A model generated the notes under the pieces. The model had not been told where the DNA came from. It worked only from the letters and a program-made list of their open reading frames with translations, and did not search any database. Positions 6,355-10,427 of a stretch of 10,427 nt of DNA are shown here, one piece after another. The position numbers were made by a program, and so were the translations under genes. Positions within the stretch are counted from its first letter, which is position 1; each line of letters opens with the position of its first letter. The DNA is from Paludibacteraceae bacterium (GTDB lineage: Bacteria > Bacteroidota > Bacteroidia > Bacteroidales > Paludibacteraceae), in assembly GCA_023227695.1 (NCBI GenBank), contig JALNVE010000092.1:1-10427 (forward strand), written 5' to 3'.

Positions 6355-6540
6355 AAGCTGTTTCATTTTTCTATAAACTATGTAGTTTTCGTTGATTTTT
6401 TTAAGTGCCTTTTGGGCCATTTAAAAGATTTTATTCGTCAGATAGTTCGCTATAATTCTCATGAAATCCTTATAAATGTCTCAAAAGCTTATATTGAAGA
6501 ATTTAACGATAAAATTGAAAAAGCATCTTCCATCTGTTAA
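6355..6540 (+). other. Stop-free frame without ATG in the spacer, possible gene remnant
   Basis: Between the TAG at 6352-6354 and the TAA at 6538-6540 one frame is open for 61 codons. It contains LKDFIRQIVRYNSHEI and NVSKAYIEEFNDKIEKASS, mixed charged/hydrophobic sequence that looks like amphipathic helices. It has no ATG; a TTG at 6412 would give a 42-residue product. It may be the 3' end of a decayed gene, an unannotated small protein with a rare start, or chance. Nothing is recognised in it. Confidence 0.22.
6399..6426 (+). terminator. Imperfect hairpin, possible weak terminator or attenuator
   Basis: TTTTAAGTG pairs with CATTTAAAA through A-T pairs and one G-T wobble, with a partly paired GCC/GGC centre. 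It is not followed by a proper T run, so any terminator role is weak. It also overlaps the open frame at 6355-6540. Confidence 0.2.
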
Positions 6541-6563
6541 TTGGATTTGATGAATGATACTGA

Positions 6564-8018
6564 ATGAGAAAGTTATTTCTTCTGATATTAATTAGTTGCT
6601 CGTTGTCTATATGTGCCCAAGAACTTGATTCATTACGTATCGAGGATCCTGATTATATGGAATACCAAAACAATTATAAAGAGGGAGTAACTTGTTTTAA
6701 TCGTCAGGATTATGCCATGGCGAGCCATTACTTGTCGCTTGCATTCCATAATCATCGTGAAGATCCGTTGTTGGCAGAATATCTCTATTTCTCATTTGTC
6801 TATATGAACCGAAAGGTTGAGGCAGCAGCTGTCTATCCTTATCTTTTGTGGGAGACGAAAGAGAAATATGGATTGTTGAATTGGAAAGACTGTTCCTTCT
6901 ATTTGGAAGGTGGCGTTTTGGGTAATACTTCAGCTGATTTTTCTTTGCCTGATTCTACGCTCTATTCCGAAAAAATGTCGATGGGCACAGGATCTTCGTA
7001 TGCGCTTTCATTGGAGCATCCATTGGGTGAGAATTGGCGTTTTACTCATGGTTTGAATTTCTGTAATTCTTCAGGCACACAGGAGGTTGATTCGTCTGAA
7101 ATCCGTATTTTTAACAATGCAACGGATTATATTCAGATAGGTTATTCGATTTCGTCCACTTGTAATTTAGGTCATGGATGGAATATAACGCCATCGGCTC
7201 ATATTTTTTATACGAAGGATCATACATCTATGGTCTATATGGATTCTATTAAGATAGAAGACCAATCGACCAATTCAGGTGGAATGGATGATGGAAGTAA
7301 TGGAGGAGATTATCCACCCAGCGATGGAGGTTTCGATGGAAGGTATCCGTACCCTTATGATCCCTACAATCCTTATAATCCATACCATGGAGGTAGAGAT
7401 GATTATTTTGTCGATTATTGGAATAGAAGATCCGATGATTATGGAGCTTGGGTTCCGAGTAGTGAAGCCTATTCCTATTGGTATGTGACGGATAAACAAG
7501 ATCACGAACTGTTCAATTATACTTTTGATTTGACTGTTTCAAAAATATATAAGCGTACGGAATTTTTGTCTTCAGTCTCATATATGCGTTATTATGGTTA
7601 TAATTCGATGAAGTTTGGAGCTGAAGCAGTCTTTTATCCGAAGGGTAATTTGAATTTCTATTCGCATACGAAGTGTTATTTTATTTATAGAAAATGGAGT
7701 CACAACTTCTATGTTGAGGAGTTGGTCGGTTTTCGTGCATGTCCTTTTTGTTGGGTTGAATTAGGTATTGGCCTCGGAAATATAAAATATTACAATGAAA
7801 GTAATCTGAGCACAATTTATACGATGCAGTTTGACAACAAATTCCGTGTTTTGGCAAATTTGATATTTCCTATAACGGATAGATTGTCAGTAAGCTTAAT
7901 GTATAGGTTGATCGAGAAAGAGGCTAATGTTTATTATGTGGAAAAAAGAGCTTTGGAAAATATTAGTGTGGCTAATTATGGTAATAGTATATTGGGAGGA
8001 ATAAAATGGAACTTTTGA
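6564..8018 (+). CDS. Exported TPR-like plus outer-membrane beta-barrel protein
   Basis: 484 residues. A Sec signal peptide (MRKLFLLILISCSLSICA) is followed by QE, so cleavage after A18 is likely. SIC is a poor lipobox, so a lipoprotein is less likely. Residues about 30-105 are helical and TPR-like (NYKEGVTCFNRQDYAMASHY). From about 112 to the end the sequence alternates in the aromatic/polar way of outer-membrane strands (SFYLEGGVLG, RFTHGLNFCNSS, SISSTCNLGHGWNITPSAHI) and finishes GGIKWNF, with the terminal Phe used by BAM-targeted barrels. Residues about 236-294 are low-complexity and rich in D, G, P and Y (PYDPYNPYNPYHGG), best read as a surface loop. Its stop overlaps the next gene by 13 bp. 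Family and ligand unknown. Confidence 0.72.
   Translation: MRKLFLLILISCSLSICAQELDSLRIEDPDYMEYQNNYKEGVTCFNRQDYAMASHYLSLAFHNHREDPLLAEYLYFSFVYMNRKVEAAAVYPYLLWETKEKYGLLNWKDCSFYLEGGVLGNTSADFSLPDSTLYSEKMSMGTGSSYALSLEHPLGENWRFTHGLNFCNSSGTQEVDSSEIRIFNNATDYIQIGYSISSTCNLGHGWNITPSAHIFYTKDHTSMVYMDSIKIEDQSTNSGGMDDGSNGGDYPPSDGGFDGRYPYPYDPYNPYNPYHGGRDDYFVDYWNRRSDDYGAWVPSSEAYSYWYVTDKQDHELFNYTFDLTVSKIYKRTEFLSSVSYMRYYGYNSMKFGAEAVFYPKGNLNFYSHTKCYFIYRKWSHNFYVEELVGFRACPFCWVELGIGLGNIKYYNESNLSTIYTMQFDNKFRVLANLIFPITDRLSVSLMYRLIEKEANVYYVEKRALENISVANYGNSILGGIKWNF
7994..8000 (+). promoter_or_regulatory. Strong Shine-Dalgarno of the TPR gene
   Basis: GGGAGGA sits five bases before the ATG at 8006 and within the end of the preceding gene. 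Such a good match is unusual in this window, where other starts have weak or no Shine-Dalgarno. It supports 8006 over the in-frame ATG at 8024. Confidence 0.6.
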
Positions 8019-8623
8019 AAAAGATGGGAGTGACGTTGATGTTTATTTTCTGTTTGGCATCGCTCTTCGTTTCTGCACAAGAAGTGGAGAGGGTTGCTTT
8101 TGCCAAAAGTTATGAATTGGAAAATAACAAACAATATGTTGAGGCCATCTCTGCTTTGAAAAATTTGAGGATTGATACTTATGCAGTTAATCTTCGATTG
8201 GGATGGCTGCATTATTCCAATAATGATTTTAAGCAATCCATATTATATTATGCGAAAGCAATACAATTGAGGCCATCCTCTGTTGAAGCAAGGTTGGGTT
8301 ATGTGTTGCCTGCTGCTAAGCTTAAGTTATGGAGCAGCGTGAGCGCTCAGTATGATGCTGTTTTAAAGTTGGATCCCAACAACTACAAAGCCAACTATTA
8401 TCGTGGATTAATGTATTATAACACAGGAAATTATAAAGCGGCAGAACCTTATTTTCAACGAATTGAAAGCTTATATCCTTTTGATTATGACATCGTTATT
8501 TTGTCTGCTTGGAATTCTTATTATCTGAAGGAGATGAAGAAGGCAAAAGTACTTTTTAATCAAGCAGTTTTGATTCAGCCAAACAGTCAATCTGCCAAAG
8601 AAGGGCTCTCTCTCTGTAGATGA
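8006..8623 (+). CDS. Exported tetratricopeptide-repeat protein
   Basis: 205 residues with a signal peptide (about 1-24, hydrophobic LMFIFCLASLFVSA then QEVE), so a soluble periplasmic protein is expected. About five TPR units follow at roughly 29-57, 59-92, 93-125, 126-159 and 160-193. Good TPR spacing shows in LGWLHYSNNDFKQSILYYAK with AIQLRP, and in YRGLMYYNTGNYKAAEPYF; the unit at 93-125 is degenerate. TPR arrays hold protein partners together, and the 13-bp overlap with the beta-barrel gene, plus that protein's own TPR-like N-terminus, suggests the two products form a complex. No catalytic motif. The fold is clear, the partner is inference. Confidence 0.82.
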   Translation: MELLKKMGVTLMFIFCLASLFVSAQEVERVAFAKSYELENNKQYVEAISALKNLRIDTYAVNLRLGWLHYSNNDFKQSILYYAKAIQLRPSSVEARLGYVLPAAKLKLWSSVSAQYDAVLKLDPNNYKANYYRGLMYYNTGNYKAAEPYFQRIESLYPFDYDIVILSAWNSYYLKEMKKAKVLFNQAVLIQPNSQSAKEGLSLCR

Positions 8624-8698
8624 TTAACAGCTATTATTATTTATTTTTTTTAGTTTAAAATTTAGGCCTTATTTCTCCTCAATAATAAAATTTGGTAT

Positions 8699-8706
8699 TA
8701 TATTTG
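8699..8706 (+). promoter_or_regulatory. Candidate -7 element of the ompA-like gene
   Basis: TATATTTG matches TAnnTTTG. A consensus -33 box is not obvious, and the leader would be long (about 158 nt). A near match, CATATTTG at 8802-8809, would give a shorter leader. The rest of the 8624-8870 spacer is AT-rich, and the start codon has an A-rich leader (AAACAAAA) typical of strongly expressed Bacteroidota genes. Confidence 0.35.
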
Positions 8707-8870
8707 TAAAAAATATAAAACAATGATGTCGGAAGACTATGTGGATTTTAGTAATTCTTTATTTTGAAATACTGTCTATTAATAGGTCTGATGATGGTCT
8801 GCATATTTGATTTGATATAAATACATAAAAAGATAATAATTATTATTAACAAATAATCTATTAAACAAAA

Positions 8871-10295
8871 ATGAAGAAAATTTTAGTTCTAATCAGCTCA
8901 GTTTTGATGTTAGGAACAGCAACTGCGCAGACTTATGAGAACCCATGGACAATCGGTGCCTATGGTGTAAAAACAGAGTACAATGGTGATTTAGGAAACA
9001 GATTTTTCGATGTAAAGGCATCTATGTATGGCTTGGGAGCATTATCATTCTCTCATTATTTAAACCGTTATTTTGATGTTACTTTATACGCAGGTATCGG
9101 AACTTATGGATCTAAGAATGATTGTTCAAACTCAGGTCTAGAATTTAAATCAAATATGATTTATGTAGATTTGACAGCAAAATATAAGATTTTGCCTGAG
9201 AACTATGCATTCCGTCCATTCGTATACGCTGGACCTGGATTCAGAAGTTTGACTGAGTTTGATAAGAAGACTAAATGTGTAGAGGGAAGTGATATCGTTG
9301 CAACTGCTGGTGTTGGTTGTGATGTTTCTCTTACAGAGCATTGGGGATTGCGTTATATGTGTGGTTATGGCTATGCATTTAACGATGAAAGAGATGGTTA
9401 CGATGGTGGTGATTACAATGATCAACAATTACTTCACAGCTTAGGTGTTACTTATAGCTTCGCATTGAAACCAAGAGATAAGGATAAAGATGGCGTTATC
9501 GACAAGTTAGATCAATGCTTAGGTACTCCTGCTGGTGTTCAGGTTGACGAAAAAGGATGTCCTCTTGATGGAGATAAAGATGGTGTAGCTGATTACTTAG
9601 ACAAATGCCCTGGAACTCCAGAAGGTGTTTCTGTTGACACATTAGGTTGTCCACTTGATGGTGATAAGGATGGTGTAGCTGATTATTTGGATCAGTGCTC
9701 TGAGACTCCAGAAGGTGTTATGGTTGACGAAAAGGGTTGTCCACTTGATACTGATAACGATGGTGTAGCTGATTACTTGGACAAATGTCCTGGAACTCCA
9801 GCTGCAGCTAAGAATTTCATCGATGCAACAGGTTGCCCACTTGATTCTGATAACGATGGCGTATTCGATTACGAAGATGTTTGTCCTAACGAGGCTGGTG
9901 TAAAGGCTAACAATGGTTGTCCTGAGGTTAAAGAAGCTGTTAAACAATTGTTCAATAAGGCTTTGAATGGAATTGAATTCCAATCAGGTAAAGCAACTAT
10001 CAAGAAGACTTCTTTCGGAATCTTGGACGATATCGTTAAGGTTATGAATGAGAACCCATCATACAATTTGTCTATCAAGGGTCACACTGATAACGCTGGT
10101 AAGGCTGACAAGAATCAGAAACTTTCAGAGGATCGTGCTAATGCCGTTAAGGATTACATGGTTAAGAAGGGTGTTGATGGAAAACGTATGACAGCTCAAG
10201 GATTTGGTCAAGACAAGCCAGTTGCATCTAATAGCACTAAGGCAGGTAAGGCTAAAAACCGTCGTGTTGAGTTTGAAGTAGTGTTTTTAAGATAA
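8871..10295 (+). CDS. OmpA-family porin with thrombospondin type 3 repeats
   Basis: 474 residues tying the outer membrane to peptidoglycan. The signal peptide is about 1-20 (ending GTATAQ). Residues about 21-200 form a small OmpA-like beta-barrel with Gly/aromatic strands. Residues 203-350 hold five calcium-binding-type TSP3 repeats: DKDKDGVIDKLDQC at 203, DGDKDGVADYLDKC at 233, DGDKDGVADYLDQC at 263, DTDNDGVADYLDKC at 293 and DSDNDGVFDYEDVC at 325. Each is followed by a second Cys, usually within GCP, giving ten Cys. The C-terminal OmpA domain (about 358-472) contains IEFQSGKATI, GHTDNAG with D407, and KLSEDRANAV with R422, the residues that bind diaminopimelate. Codon use looks more uniform than in neighbours (many GGT, GTT, GCT), fitting high expression. 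It is likely monocistronic, with its own terminator. Confidence 0.95.
   Translation: MKKILVLISSVLMLGTATAQTYENPWTIGAYGVKTEYNGDLGNRFFDVKASMYGLGALSFSHYLNRYFDVTLYAGIGTYGSKNDCSNSGLEFKSNMIYVDLTAKYKILPENYAFRPFVYAGPGFRSLTEFDKKTKCVEGSDIVATAGVGCDVSLTEHWGLRYMCGYGYAFNDERDGYDGGDYNDQQLLHSLGVTYSFALKPRDKDKDGVIDKLDQCLGTPAGVQVDEKGCPLDGDKDGVADYLDKCPGTPEGVSVDTLGCPLDGDKDGVADYLDQCSETPEGVMVDEKGCPLDTDNDGVADYLDKCPGTPAAAKNFIDATGCPLDSDNDGVFDYEDVCPNEAGVKANNGCPEVKEAVKQLFNKALNGIEFQSGKATIKKTSFGILDDIVKVMNENPSYNLSIKGHTDNAGKADKNQKLSEDRANAVKDYMVKKGVDGKRMTAQGFGQDKPVASNSTKAGKAKNRRVEFEVVFLR
9477..9920 (+). repeat. Five tandem TSP3-coding repeats, about 90 bp each
   Basis: Repeat units start at 9477, 9567, 9657, 9747 and 9843, giving spacings of 90, 90, 90 and 96 bp. 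The middle units are close to identical at DNA level, including GATGGTGTAGCTGATTA in several. The fourth unit is two residues longer. These are internal to the ompA-like gene. Confidence 0.9.
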
Positions 10296-10359
10296 TCTAT
10301 TTCTAATATCAAGTCCTAAATAAGCGTTACAGGTTTTATTGGACAAACATACTATGATT

Positions 10360-10403
10360 TATCCATTCCAGCAAGCTAGCTTGCTGGAATGGATATTTTT
10401 TTT
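10360..10403 (+). terminator. Strong rho-independent terminator of the ompA-like gene
   Basis: A 36-bp perfect palindrome (10360-10395, centred on GCTAGC at 10375-10380) is followed directly by eight T residues (10396-10403), 65 bases after the ompA-like stop. On the other strand the hairpin is not followed by a T run, so it acts mainly on plus-strand transcription. The perfect symmetry leaves little loop, so a few central bases must open. Nothing else is seen between 10404 and the window end. Confidence 0.93.
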
Positions 10404-10427
10404 GATTTGTATTTTTTTATTTTGACA

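Noticed and set aside
7275..7505. Minus-strand open frame rich in Ile
   Set aside because: It is the complement of the low-complexity part of the barrel gene; its composition is a by-product of GAT/TAT/GGA codons on the other strand.
8723..8767. 14-codon frame (MMSEDYVDFSNSLF) ahead of the ompA-like gene
   Set aside because: Too short, no ribosome site and no recognisable leader-peptide character; chance is likely.
9642..9983. Minus-strand 113-codon frame with internal repeats
   Set aside because: It lies opposite the TSP3 repeats of the ompA-like gene, and its repetition simply mirrors them.
1..10427. CRISPR arrays, tRNA or rRNA genes
   Set aside because: No regularly spaced short repeats outside the ompA-like coding repeats, and no cloverleaf or rRNA-like stretch noticed by eye on either strand.

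Overview
The window looks like a chromosomal segment of a Bacteroidota (Bacteroidales-type) bacterium. Several signs agree. Promoter-like sites fit the Bacteroidetes TAnnTTTG -7 element. Most start codons have A-rich or weak leaders rather than a Shine-Dalgarno. There is an OmpA-type porin with thrombospondin type 3 repeats, and envelope proteins have short signal peptides ending in A-Q.

Layout, left to right. (1) 1-111 is the 3' end of an IS30-family transposase gene. It abuts an unrecognised reading frame (about 112-392) that has no ATG at its start and is probably a gene truncated by the insertion. (2) 425-988 on the minus strand encodes a rhomboid intramembrane serine protease with a complete catalytic dyad. 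(3) 1247-3921 is a tight three-gene operon: a PqqD-like peptide-binding protein, an ATP-grasp ligase and a fold-type III PLP decarboxylase related to LysA. It has a recognisable promoter just upstream. (4) 4186-6330 encodes an unusual fusion of a urea-transporter-type membrane domain with an M23 (LytM-type) zinc peptidase. It is preceded by a 264-bp spacer holding two related small hairpins. (5) 6564-8623 holds two overlapping genes: an exported TPR/outer-membrane beta-barrel protein and an exported TPR protein. (6) 8871-10295 encodes an OmpA-family protein (beta-barrel, five TSP3 repeats, peptidoglycan-binding domain). It ends in a very strong rho-independent terminator made of a 36-bp perfect palindrome and eight T residues.

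How the genes may work together. All six plus-strand genes from 1247 to 8623 run the same way, and their products fit an envelope-linked pathway. In this model a small RRE-like carrier protein, a ligase and an amino-acid decarboxylase make or modify an amine-bearing compound or peptide. A membrane-channel/peptidoglycan-hydrolase fusion, an outer-membrane barrel and a periplasmic TPR protein handle transport or envelope insertion. This functional link is inference from gene order only. There is no radical SAM enzyme, no recognisable precursor peptide and no dedicated exporter in view, so this is not a classical PQQ-like RiPP cluster. The most noteworthy items are this three-gene synthetic module, its non-LysA active-site signature, the urea-transporter/M23 fusion, and the small decayed or unannotated reading frames in the spacers.
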